Of a DNA stretch of 64,000 nt, positions 27,761-35,451 are shown one piece after another. How positions within the stretch are numbered: position 1 is the first letter of the stretch; each line of letters begins with the position of its first letter. Under the pieces are notes generated by a model. The model worked only from the letters and a program-made list of their open reading frames with translations. It searched no databases and was not told the DNA's origin. This stretch comes from Bacteroidales bacterium (GTDB lineage Bacteria; Bacteroidota; Bacteroidia; Bacteroidales; P3), in NCBI GenBank assembly GCA_017449525.1, contig JAFTFL010000018.1, positions 124,001-188,000 of the forward strand. Reading direction: 5' to 3'. A program made the position numbers and the translations under genes.

Positions 27761-28591
27761 ATGAAAAATGTATTCAGAATGATGGGCATCGCCCTGACAG
27801 CGGGTCTGCTATTTGCAGCTTGTACCGAAGACCAGTACACTATCACCGTAGTGGCTGACCCTGTTGAGGGTGGTACCGTAACTGGTGGTGGCACCTATGA
27901 CAAGGACGCAAGTGTTCAGCTCACGGCCACCCCGAATGATGGCTATGAGTTCTCGGCCTGGGCAGATGACGCTACTGCAGCAGCCACCCGTACTATCACC
28001 GTATCAGAGTCCGCTACCTTCACGGCAAAGTTCGAGAGAATCAACAACGATCCTACCATCAACGTTACCTTTGACGAACTCAGCTGGCAGCCTGAGAAGG
28101 TGTTTGCGTACTACAACACCAACAGCACCCTTTATCTGCAAGCTCACCGTCAGAACAACACAAGGGCTCTTGACTGGTTGATCGCTACCAACGTCGCAGT
28201 GGCTGGTGGTACATCCACTATTGACGGAAGCAACCTCCAGTACAGTCCTAACGACATTTTCAGTCGCCTTGAGTACTATAAGAATGATACTTTGACTCTC
28301 AACTACACCGACGGCACTCAGCGCAATTTTGGAGACTACTGGGCACAGACCGCAACCGTAAATGTGAAGTCCTTCGACGCTACCACACACAAAGCAACGA
28401 TTGACATCACCGCCACTATGTTCCGCGCTCCTGAAGCCTACAGCAAAGTAGACGGACACTTTGTGGGTCTTGATTCTGTTACTACTTTCAAGAACATGAG
28501 CATCAAGGTCAACAAGTATACCTTCGAGAACGCTCCTTCCAAGAAAGGTACGGAAGAGATGGGTGACTTCACCACTGCTGTTAGACAATAA
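27761..28591 (+). CDS. Lipoprotein with an InlB-type (Flg_new/B-repeat) domain
   Basis: The 276-residue protein has a lipoprotein signal peptide (IALTAGLLFAACTED, lipidated Cys at about 21). Residues 24-92 form one bacterial-repeat domain: YTITVVADPVEGGTVTGGG, then VQLTATPNDGYEFSAWAD and ESATFTAKF, as in InlB B-repeats. The remainder (about 95-276) is a beta-rich region I do not recognise. It is probably anchored at the outer membrane or cell surface. It is followed by a second lipoprotein gene after about 80 bp. Confidence 0.88.
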   Translation: MKNVFRMMGIALTAGLLFAACTEDQYTITVVADPVEGGTVTGGGTYDKDASVQLTATPNDGYEFSAWADDATAAATRTITVSESATFTAKFERINNDPTINVTFDELSWQPEKVFAYYNTNSTLYLQAHRQNNTRALDWLIATNVAVAGGTSTIDGSNLQYSPNDIFSRLEYYKNDTLTLNYTDGTQRNFGDYWAQTATVNVKSFDATTHKATIDITATMFRAPEAYSKVDGHFVGLDSVTTFKNMSIKVNKYTFENAPSKKGTEEMGDFTTAVRQ

Positions 28592-28671
28592 GAACAATAG
28601 ACGCACTTATGTAGAGAATACCCTGTGGCGGAAAGCAACGCAGGGTATTCTCTTCAACAACAGAAGACATC

Positions 28672-29109
28672 ATGAAAAAGAACATGAAAGTTGCTGCTAT
28701 CGCAGTATTGGGTTTGGCTCTGACCGTGGCCTGCACCCATAACAACACTACAACCGAGACTCCCGAGGAGCCCGTTGTTGAGACCGTAGTTGAAGAGGTG
28801 ATTGTTGACACCATCCCGACTCTTGACACTGTAGTGGCCGAGGTTGAAGCCGCTCCTGTGGCAAAGAAGGCTACCACCAAGAAGAAAGCCACCTCGACAG
28901 AGATTAAGAAGAGCACCGAGGTTTCAGCAGCTGCCGCTGCTGCTGCCAGCACTGGCGCAGGTGCTGCTGCTGCCGCTGGAAGCACACAGAACAGAACAAC
29001 TGCTGGCAACGAAGTAAAGAAGGCTGACGCTGCCGCCACATCAATTGGAGCAGCTGGTGCCGCAGGTGCCGCTGTAGGTGGTGCTACAACAGCAACCAAC
29101 AAAAAGTAA
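28672..29109 (+). CDS. Small low-complexity lipoprotein rich in Ala, Thr and Lys
   Basis: The 145-residue protein has a lipoprotein signal (AVLGLALTVACTHN). It then has an acidic Pro/Val/Glu part (ETPEEPVVETVVEEVIVD, about 28-45), a basic part (KKATTKKKATSTEIKKS, about 64-80) and Ala/Gly runs up to a KK end. No domain is recognisable; it could be a periplasmic or surface spacer lipoprotein. The codons are clean, it is followed by a strong terminator, and the signal is standard, so it is very likely expressed. Confidence 0.82.
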   Translation: MKKNMKVAAIAVLGLALTVACTHNNTTTETPEEPVVETVVEEVIVDTIPTLDTVVAEVEAAPVAKKATTKKKATSTEIKKSTEVSAAAAAAASTGAGAAAAAGSTQNRTTAGNEVKKADAAATSIGAAGAAGAAVGGATTATNKK

Positions 29110-29136
29110 AGAACAACCCTGCTGATTCAGCAGAGG

Positions 29137-29171
29137 AAAAGCATGGACACTTGAGTGTCCATGCTTTTTTT
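29137..29171 (+). terminator. Strong terminator after the low-complexity lipoprotein gene
   Basis: AAAAGCATGGACACT pairs with AGTGTCCATGCTTTT around a 2-nt loop and a T run follows, 28 bp after the stop codon. Confidence 0.92.
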
Positions 29172-29520
29172 GTTTGGACTGACCTCATTAGAGTCCTGTG
29201 TATAATCTTGGGGAGGCTTGGCATCACCTCTTTTGGCTCCAGCGGATGCTCGCATGTGGTAGTAGGCTTTGAGGGTTAGAGCACAACAGGATTACCCTGG
29301 CTCTCATTGGGTAATATTCAGTCCTGACAGCAGGTAGTTTCCAGATTTGGTAGAGACGACACGCTGTATTTATTGGAGGTGGACACTCGGTTTTGCAGGG
29401 TGAGATGCCAACTTTATTAGAGGTTACCTTTCCTAAGTGTCCCATAAACACCTAAATATTCTTCTGATAGACATACAATAATTGAACTGCGTACGTTTTT
29501 TCAGCGTTCAAAACTGATAT
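29172..29520. other. Non-coding AT-rich stretch
   Basis: I found no coherent frame, promoter or known RNA. One small inverted repeat (ATTACCC with GGGTAAT) lies near 29291-29315. The stretch leads into the tandem repeat at 29522. Confidence 0.45.
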
Positions 29521-29521
29521 A

Positions 29522-29790
29522 AGAATACGAGCACCTTGGACCACTCATATCATGCACCTAATAGTAACGAAGAGCATACCATAAATCTCTTGATCTATAC
29601 ACCTACAACGTAGCGAACCGTGCACCTTAGACCACCCGTTCCATACACCTAATAACAACGAAGCGTACAACTTAGACCACTTGTGTCATGCACTTAAAAG
29701 TAATAAACTGCACTCATTTGACCACTTGCATCATTCATCTAAAAGTAGCAAACTGCACTCTTTAAACTACCCAAATCCAACATTTCAAAT
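29522..29790. repeat. Degenerate tandem repeat of about 45 bp
   Basis: Six diverged copies can be aligned by their start GCACCTTAGACCAC (or GCACTCATTTGACCAC) and their later part CATGCACCTAATAGTAACGA. Anchors lie near 29531, 29574, 29622, 29665, 29710 and 29755. Spacing is 43-48 bp. No unit is intact enough to encode a peptide repeat. Confidence 0.7.
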
Positions 29791-29836
29791 AGGCTAACGC
29801 AAACACCGTACATATTCTAAATGTAGACGTAACACC

Positions 29837-30367
29837 ATGAAGAAGCAGAATCCATTAATTTCCACCGCTCTATATTTTGTTCTTTTCACAACTGTCGCAT
29901 TCGTTGGTTGCCAGCGGCAAACCACGACCTCCAGCACATCCCCCTCTGCAAACTACAACGACGTGGCCGAAATCGCCGAACTGTACCTCACAGCTATGGG
30001 CAACTACAAATTCGACGATGCCAAACCCTTTGCCACCCAAGAAACTTGCGAACAGACCATTGACTTCTACGCCCAAACATTGCTCCCCAATACCGATTCA
30101 AATTTCATAGCGCAGTGCACCCCAGCCACTGTCCGCATCGATGCGGTCTCCAACCGTGATACCTCAGCCGACATCTCGTTCACCAAGTTCTCGCCTTGCG
30201 ACACGGTGCACGGCCATTTGTCTATGCGTAAGCGCAACGGGCAGTGGAGAGCCCACGTCGTCATCCGTGTGCCGGACATGATGAGAGTCGTCGAGCCCGA
30301 CAGTCTTCTACAACAAGAGATGTCCAGCACCACTCTCGTCAATTTCAAAGAGGTACAAGACCTATAA
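29837..30367 (+). CDS. Lipoprotein of unknown function (possible NTF2-like fold)
   Basis: The 176-residue protein has a lipoprotein signal peptide (YFVLFTTVAFVGCQR, Cys about 25). The body begins with a helix (NDVAEIAELYLTAMGNYKFDDAKPFATQ) and then alternating strands ending in HLSMRKRNGQWRAHVVIRV. This pattern resembles the DUF4878/NTF2-like lipoproteins of Bacteroidota, but I am not certain. It stands alone after the degenerate tandem repeat. Confidence 0.8.
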   Translation: MKKQNPLISTALYFVLFTTVAFVGCQRQTTTSSTSPSANYNDVAEIAELYLTAMGNYKFDDAKPFATQETCEQTIDFYAQTLLPNTDSNFIAQCTPATVRIDAVSNRDTSADISFTKFSPCDTVHGHLSMRKRNGQWRAHVVIRVPDMMRVVEPDSLLQQEMSSTTLVNFKEVQDL

Positions 30368-30433
30368 ACCTCATGCCGTACTGTTTGCCAATCGGCATAC
30401 ATCAACCCGTTTCGTTTATTCCATCACCACACC

Positions 30434-30739
30434 ATGAGAACATGCCGCATTACCGCCGTGCGCCAAGTGGAGCACCGCGACCTGATGGCCTTGTACGAAA
30501 ATCCAATAACACACGCATGTAGTATCCAGGAGGGAGACACTTTCCTGTCTCACGAAGGGCAGAAGCCCGAGGGCATGTGTGAGAGCGCCTGGATGAACCT
30601 TGCGCCGTTTGTGCTGACGTTGGCCGCAGGGGGCAGCAACATCTACGACGGGTGGATGCGCAATCCCGACAGTGCCCTAATCTCGTGCAACGACGGCTTC
30701 CGTCCTATGAGCTTTCTGATTGAGGCACTAAACGATTGA
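30434..30739 (+). CDS. TIGR04076-like small protein
   Basis: The 101-residue cytoplasmic protein has the layout I associate with TIGR04076: a small domain with Cys residues, then KPEGMCESAWMNLAPFVLTL, AAGGSNIYDG and ALISCNDGFRPMSFLIEAL. The function is unknown. No signal peptide is seen. It converges with the response regulator gene after 54 bp. Confidence 0.78.
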   Translation: MRTCRITAVRQVEHRDLMALYENPITHACSIQEGDTFLSHEGQKPEGMCESAWMNLAPFVLTLAAGGSNIYDGWMRNPDSALISCNDGFRPMSFLIEALND

Positions 30740-30793
30740 ACTTCGCCTCTGCCCCTCTTCTACACTGCGTCCTTTATCTGTAGGCGCAGCGCA

Positions 30794-31627
30794 TCAACGT
30801 TTTAGATAATTCACCTCGTCGAGGTTGAGCAGACCGCATTGCACCGCACGGGCAATGCGCGCACCGCTCTTATTCACAATACCCAGCTTTCGCGATATTT
30901 CTTTCTGCTTGTCCTGCACCGACTTGTCGGTTTCCGACAGGCCTGGCAGGCTCGACGCTATCTCCTGCGCCGTGCATCCTGCTGCCTCCAGCAGCAGCAG
31001 TTGTCGTTCCGTCTCGGTCAGTGCCTCAGCGGGTTCACTTCTTCGGCGCTGCGCAAAATACAGCTCGGCGGCCTCCTTGAGGGTCTGCATCACAGGGTAG
31101 TTGAAGTAAAACGCCTCGCCGCGCTCCAGGCTGGAGATGGCGTGCAGGATGTTCTCCGTGGAGAAGCCTCCCACTGCATTCTTGCTCACAAAGGCGCGCA
31201 CCCCACGGTGCAATGCTTCAAAGAGCACGTGTCCAATCTCTTCCATGCGCGACAGGCGACCTTGGTCCGAGGGCAGCGCATTGTCAAATCGACCGGAGAG
31301 GATGATGACCCTGATGGGCTGCATCGACGATTCACCATACAGCCGCTGCATGCGTTCCGCAATGGCCAAACCCGCCGTGGGTTCACCCTGCAACTCCATG
31401 TCGAGCAGTAGGTAGTCGGGACGCCTACTGGGGTCATTGGCCAGTGCCGCAAAGAGTTGCACACCGTCCGCGAACGTGTCAATCACTTCCACTGGACGGC
31501 GTTGCACATTGCCCTGGTCGTCCACGCGACAATCCACAGTAGCCTGCTGTGCCGAAAGTTCGTAGCGGATGGCTTTTCTGATGATGGGCTCGTCGTCGAC
31601 GAGTGATACTTTGATGGTGTCTGTCAT
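30794..31627 (-). CDS. Response regulator with receiver domain and LuxR-like output
   Basis: The N-terminal receiver domain has the acidic pair DDE (11-13), the phosphoacceptor Asp 76 in DYLLLDMEL, the Ser in VIILSGRF and the Lys in AFVSKNAVGG. The C-terminal part (about 200-277, LTETERQLLLLEAAGCTAQEIA, then EISRKLGIVNKSGARIARA) looks like a NarL/LuxR-type helix-turn-helix. It has an unusually long receiver-output linker and is 277 residues against about 215 for typical NarL proteins. It starts 42 bp after the adjoining sensor kinase gene and is its likely partner. Confidence 0.88.
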   Translation of the reverse strand: MTDTIKVSLVDDEPIIRKAIRYELSAQQATVDCRVDDQGNVQRRPVEVIDTFADGVQLFAALANDPSRRPDYLLLDMELQGEPTAGLAIAERMQRLYGESSMQPIRVIILSGRFDNALPSDQGRLSRMEEIGHVLFEALHRGVRAFVSKNAVGGFSTENILHAISSLERGEAFYFNYPVMQTLKEAAELYFAQRRRSEPAEALTETERQLLLLEAAGCTAQEIASSLPGLSETDKSVQDKQKEISRKLGIVNKSGARIARAVQCGLLNLDEVNYLKR

Positions 31628-31669
31628 GGCTGTTATTGTTTGTAGCGAGCAGGCTGCCTGGTGGAGGCC

Positions 31670-33739
31670 TTAGCCGTCGGTGCCGGGCGCGGCCGCAATG
31701 AGGCATCGGAATGTAGAGCCCTTCCCCACCTCGCTCTCAGCCCAGATGCGGCATCCGCGCAGTGTGTTGTCGTCGTGCTTCTTGATAATGTAGCGGCACA
31801 GTATCAGGCCAAAGCCCGACCCGTGCGACGCTCTGGGGGAGGTTTCGCGCAGGGGCTTGTCGCTGCGGAAGAGCTGTTCCAACTCTTCGGCCGTCATGCC
31901 ACAGCCCGTGTCGACTACGGAGAGGCACACGAAGTTGTCCTGCCGCTCGGCGCGCACCTCCACGCTACCCACCGAGGTGTGCTGCAGCGCGTTGTTCACC
32001 AAGTTGCGGAGCAATATCTGCAGCAGCAGTCGGTCGGCGTTGACGCGGAGCGGCGTTGGTTCCATGCGGAGCACTACTCCTTGCGGCACCAGTGCACCCA
32101 GCTCACGTTCCACCTCGTCCAGCACCTCCTGTAGCGAAAAGGTGCTACCCGTGAACTGCAGGCCGTTGGGTATCGAGAGGTTAGTCCAGTTCTTGATATT
32201 CTCAAAGGTGCGCAGCAGTTGGTCCATCACCTCCACACGCAACTCCGCTGGCAGGTTGGGGCTGTGCAGATAGGAGATGAAGGGGGTGATGTCGTGGCGC
32301 ATGACAGACAGGCAGGTTTCTATGTTGGCAATGCGTTCCACGTCGGTGCGTTTAGCCTGCTGCATCAGTTCTTTTTCTCGGCGCAAAGCCAGCGTACGCC
32401 GCCGCAGCAGCAGCAGCAACCCCAACAGGAGCAAGGCCACCACCGTGGCCACTGCGGCTACCACGCTCAGGGAGCGCGCCTTGTTGTGGCTGCGCTCTAA
32501 CGAGTGCTGCAGCAGAAAGTCAGCCTTCTCGTTCTGCTGAATGTAGTTCAGTGTTGCCAGTTCCTCGTCGAACCAACCGCGCAGCTCCTCGTCGTTGTGC
32601 TGGCAGCCCGTGCGTATCAGTCCCTCGAAGAGCAATGCGTCAAACTTGGGGGCAATCGTCAGCGAGTCGCGACCGTCAAGGCCAAAGCGGTAGTAGTAGC
32701 GCGCCCCAGCCGTATCGCCCACGCTTAAACAGTAGTGGCCAGCTGCCACCGCAGCCCCCAACTGCTGGTAGGAGTCCGTTGTGAGCGCAAACAGGTCTAC
32801 CGAGACGTCGAACAGGGCCAGCGTGGCATCGTCGGCCTCAAGGAGCGGTTCGTGCAGGATGCGCTCCATCATCTGCCCTACCGCCTCCAGTCGGGGCATA
32901 CAATCCTGCCAGCTCTGCTCGGCGATGTGCTCATTGCTGAACACGAAGGCCAGCAGCTGCACGATGTTGGCCATGGCAAAGTCGGTGTAGCCCGACGGAT
33001 TGGAGAGAATACGCAGCGACTCTTCGCAGTATTGCAGCATGCGGTCGAGCATGACCGCCTGGTCTCGGGTGGTGTCGCACAGCTGCGCATAGCTGTAGGC
33101 CAACGCATAGTTCAGCTCCAGGTCTTCAGCGTCATCGCATTGCAGCTCCGACCGTTTGTGTTCCACCTCGGGCAAGAGCAGGCGCACGTTGTTGAGCGCA
33201 CCATGTCGGTAGTGATAGTTGAGGGTCAGCGTGGTAACGTAGTACTCCATCTGCGCATAGGCATAGAGATAATTGCCCTTGCTGCGCTGCAGCACGCGCG
33301 AGTGGTCCACCTCGTAGAGGGTGCGGTAAGAGTCGGCTATGCGGCAACTGCGTTGTTCCAACCGCGCCTTGAGAAGCAAGGCTATAACGCGCTCCACCTC
33401 CGCATTGTTCGACTGCACATTGCAGCACAACACGCTGTCCACACAGGCAGCGGCCAGCTCGTGGCGCGACAGCATGTAGTTATTGAATGCCATGAGGTTC
33501 CACGCACGCAGCCGTCCATCGTGGTAGGTGGGCAACGAGTCGTTGATATACTGCAGTGCGGCCTCAGCATACTCCACCGCCTCTTGCGGTGCACGATAGC
33601 GAAGCAGAAAGCCCCGCCGCAGCAGCCCGTCGGCGCGGCCGCGCTGCTGCATATCGGTCGGTGCGCCACTGCCACACGACAGCAAGCACACCGCACAGCA
33701 CACTGATACGAACAGTTTTACAATCCTTACGCGTTGCAT
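31670..33739 (-). CDS. Sensor histidine kinase with periplasmic TPR-like region
   Basis: The 689-residue protein begins with a lipobox-like signal (VCCAVCLLSCGSG), followed by about 390 residues of helical TPR-like repeats (YAEAALQYINDSLPTYHDGRLRAWN region), a membrane segment (about 418-450, many Leu) and the kinase core. The His lies in the unusual H-box VMRHDITPF (about residue 480). ATP-binding boxes follow: LLRNLVNNALQHTS, SVVDTGCGM and GSGFGLILCRYIIKKH. The architecture recalls the DUF5112/DUF5113 kinases of Bacteroidetes, a low-certainty match. The start codon lies about 10 bp after a promoter box. Confidence 0.88.
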   Translation of the reverse strand: MQRVRIVKLFVSVCCAVCLLSCGSGAPTDMQQRGRADGLLRRGFLLRYRAPQEAVEYAEAALQYINDSLPTYHDGRLRAWNLMAFNNYMLSRHELAAACVDSVLCCNVQSNNAEVERVIALLLKARLEQRSCRIADSYRTLYEVDHSRVLQRSKGNYLYAYAQMEYYVTTLTLNYHYRHGALNNVRLLLPEVEHKRSELQCDDAEDLELNYALAYSYAQLCDTTRDQAVMLDRMLQYCEESLRILSNPSGYTDFAMANIVQLLAFVFSNEHIAEQSWQDCMPRLEAVGQMMERILHEPLLEADDATLALFDVSVDLFALTTDSYQQLGAAVAAGHYCLSVGDTAGARYYYRFGLDGRDSLTIAPKFDALLFEGLIRTGCQHNDEELRGWFDEELATLNYIQQNEKADFLLQHSLERSHNKARSLSVVAAVATVVALLLLGLLLLLRRRTLALRREKELMQQAKRTDVERIANIETCLSVMRHDITPFISYLHSPNLPAELRVEVMDQLLRTFENIKNWTNLSIPNGLQFTGSTFSLQEVLDEVERELGALVPQGVVLRMEPTPLRVNADRLLLQILLRNLVNNALQHTSVGSVEVRAERQDNFVCLSVVDTGCGMTAEELEQLFRSDKPLRETSPRASHGSGFGLILCRYIIKKHDDNTLRGCRIWAESEVGKGSTFRCLIAAAPGTDG

Positions 33740-33748
33740 TCTACCCTG

Positions 33749-33756
33749 CAAAGATA
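33749..33756 (-). promoter_or_regulatory. -7 promoter box for the sensor kinase/regulator pair
   Basis: TATCTTTG on the minus strand ends only 9 bp before the ATG at 33739, which implies an almost absent 5' leader. Confidence 0.7.
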
Positions 33757-33832
33757 CGTCATTTCGCCCACACGGCCAAGCCAGTCGCACCAAGTGCTGC
33801 ACCTCGTGCCGCCGTTGTTCCGAAAGATTTCG

Positions 33833-33840
33833 TACCTTTG
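33833..33840 (+). promoter_or_regulatory. Isolated promoter-like box reading into repeat array B
   Basis: TACCTTTG (within TTCGTACCTTTGCATC) matches the -7 consensus. No convincing gene follows before array B and the next promoter at 34214. Confidence 0.5.
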
Positions 33841-33950
33841 CATCTTGAAAGGCGGTCGCCATGCCCCACAGGCAGACTGCCCTTTTCGTCCCATTCCTTC
33901 CCCACCCTTTCCTCACCGCACAGAACTCCCCAGCCTCAGCATCGGAGCCC

Positions 33951-34121
33951 ATGCCGTACGGCACAGCCCCATGATGCCGTACAGCGCCAGCCGACTCACT
34001 CTTTCACCACAAGCTCCATCAAGCACTTGAGCCGTCCTTATGCCGTACGGCACCGTCCCTCATGCCGCACGGCGTACGCCCCCTATGCCGTACAGCATCG
34101 AGACTCGTGCTGCACGACCTC
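33951..34121 (-). repeat. 22-bp periodic palindromic repeat array B
   Basis: Units related to ATGCCGTACGGCACC start at 33951, 33974, 34040, 34062, 34085 and, degenerate, 34107. The steps are 23, 66, 22, 23 and 22 bp. On the minus strand the best copy reads GGTGCCGTACGGCAT then AAGGACG. The array lies in the divergent gap between the sensor kinase and the radical SAM gene, with its consensus orientation towards the kinase. Confidence 0.87.
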
Positions 34122-34213
34122 TCACCCACCGCTGAAGCGCACCACAATCCGCCCTCTACCCCACCTGCGGCGAACCATCAAGAAAAGGAGGCCGACGGTT
34201 GCACAATAAATCG

Positions 34214-34221
34214 TACCTTTG
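34214..34221 (+). promoter_or_regulatory. -7 promoter box for the radical SAM gene
   Basis: TACCTTTG, within CGTACCTTTGCAG, lies about 125 bp before the start at 34346. Confidence 0.65.
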
Positions 34222-34345
34222 CAGCCGACAGCAGCCGCCGGCTACCACGCGTAGCGATGCGCCACTCAACGAGGTACGCGCCCTATCGCCCGTCCGTAGC
34301 CCACCCCCTGCTTCGCACAACAGAGCAACAAAACCTGAACACACC

Positions 34346-35119
34346 ATGCTATTTGAGAACACCATCGTGGGTCCCATCCACAGCCGCCGACTGGGTCAGT
34401 CGCTCGGCGTCAACCTCCTGCCCCTCCGCCACAAGCACTGCTCGTACGACTGCGTGTACTGCGAATGTGGATGGAATAGCGAGAGCGAGCATGCGGCCAT
34501 GCAGTTTGCACAGCCCGATGAAATAGCCCAGCTCTTAGAGCAACGCCTACAGCAGCTGAGCGCCGAAGGTGCCCATATCGACTCGTTCACCTTTGCTGGC
34601 AATGGAGAACCCACCATGTATCCGCACTTTGCCGAGGTGGCCGCCGAAGTCGTCCGGCTGCGCAACCGTTATTATCCCGAGGCCGTTACCACGCTTCTGA
34701 CCAACGCCACCCAACTGGTGCGCCCCGAAATCTTTGCAGCCGTGCAGCAGTTGGACAACCCCGTGCTGAAGCTCGACGCAGGCACCGAACGCATGTGCCA
34801 CCTCATCAACCGCGGCAACGAACTGGGCTGCACCTGGCAACAACTCATCGACAATCTGACCCGCTTCGGCTCGAAAGGCATCATCCAAACCCTGCTCTTC
34901 GAGGGGCAACACGCTGGTGAGCGCATCAGCAATATCGAGGAGATCGAGTTTGCAGCCTATGTAAAACTGGTCAAAAACATCCGTCCACGCTATGTAATGC
35001 TCTACTCGCTCGACCGTGCCACCCCCGAGAAAGCACTGCGCAAACTCTCGGTAGAGAAACTGCAGCACTACGCAGACAAGCTTCAAAGCGAGGGAATTGA
35101 GACCAAAGTGTACGGATAA
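34346..35119 (+). CDS. Radical SAM protein
   Basis: The 257-residue protein carries the CX3CX2C cluster motif (HCSYDCVYCEC) near residues 32-39, preceded by GPIHSRRLGQSLGVNLLP, and a SAM-contact FTFAGNGEPTMYPHF. The layout matches the small radical SAM family, with the motif close to the N-terminus, whose members have been linked to wybutosine-like proteins; the substrate is unknown. The start MLFENTIVG fits the conserved N-terminus. Upstream in-frame codons run through array-flanking DNA. tRNA-Cys follows after about 110 bp with its own promoter. Confidence 0.88.
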   Translation: MLFENTIVGPIHSRRLGQSLGVNLLPLRHKHCSYDCVYCECGWNSESEHAAMQFAQPDEIAQLLEQRLQQLSAEGAHIDSFTFAGNGEPTMYPHFAEVAAEVVRLRNRYYPEAVTTLLTNATQLVRPEIFAAVQQLDNPVLKLDAGTERMCHLINRGNELGCTWQQLIDNLTRFGSKGIIQTLLFEGQHAGERISNIEEIEFAAYVKLVKNIRPRYVMLYSLDRATPEKALRKLSVEKLQHYADKLQSEGIETKVYG

Positions 35120-35154
35120 TCGCCTCTACTGCCGAGGCGCAGCGACAAAAAAAA

Positions 35155-35186
35155 TTTGGTCGCGTGGCAGAAATATCGTACCTTTG
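35155..35186 (+). promoter_or_regulatory. Promoter of tRNA-Cys
   Basis: TTTG (35155-35158) and TACCTTTG (35179-35186) are separated by 20 nt, the Bacteroidota -33/-7 pattern, and lie 41 bp before the tRNA 5' end. Confidence 0.85.
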
Positions 35187-35227
35187 CAAACCGAAAGCGA
35201 CCGCAGCAGCGCGGCGCATATCCAAAG

Positions 35228-35298
35228 GGTCGTTTGGCCGAGGGGTTAGGCACAGGTCTGCAAAACCTGCTACTCCGGTTCAAATCCGGAAGCGACCT
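35228..35298 (+). tRNA. tRNA-Cys (anticodon GCA)
   Basis: The 71-nt cloverleaf has acceptor arms GGTCGTT and AGCGACC with discriminator U, as expected for tRNA-Cys, an anticodon arm CAGGTCTGCAAAACCTG with GCA, and a T arm CCGG-TTCAAAT-CCGG. CCA is not encoded. Confidence 0.96.
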
Positions 35299-35303
35299 CA
35301 AGC

Positions 35304-35344
35304 AAAAAGAGAGGGAAATTGATGTCGATTTCCCTCTCTTTTAT
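35304..35344 (+). terminator. Terminator after tRNA-Cys
   Basis: AAAGAGAGGGAAAT pairs with ATTTCCCTCTCTTT around a short loop, directly after the tRNA. Confidence 0.9.
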
Positions 35345-35373
35345 TCTTCCCTCTCCTTCAGCACGCAGCCATA

Positions 35374-35421
35374 AAAAGGGCGGAGGCCACTCCTCCCTAC
35401 TGGGGAGAAGTGGCCTCCGCA
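35374..35421 (-). terminator. Terminator of the ruvB-hutI-lolD-rlmB gene group
   Basis: On the minus strand GCGGAGGCCACT pairs with AGTGGCCTCCGC and is followed by CCTTTTT. It lies about 30 bp after the rlmB stop. Confidence 0.88.
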
Positions 35422-35451
35422 CAAACATACGGTGTCCTGCTACGCAAGGCT

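Noticed and set aside
33861..34030. Small gene after the promoter-like box at 33833 (MPHRQTALF...)
   Set aside because: The frame runs into repeat array B, has no ribosome-binding site and consists largely of Pro/Ser from the repeat spacers.
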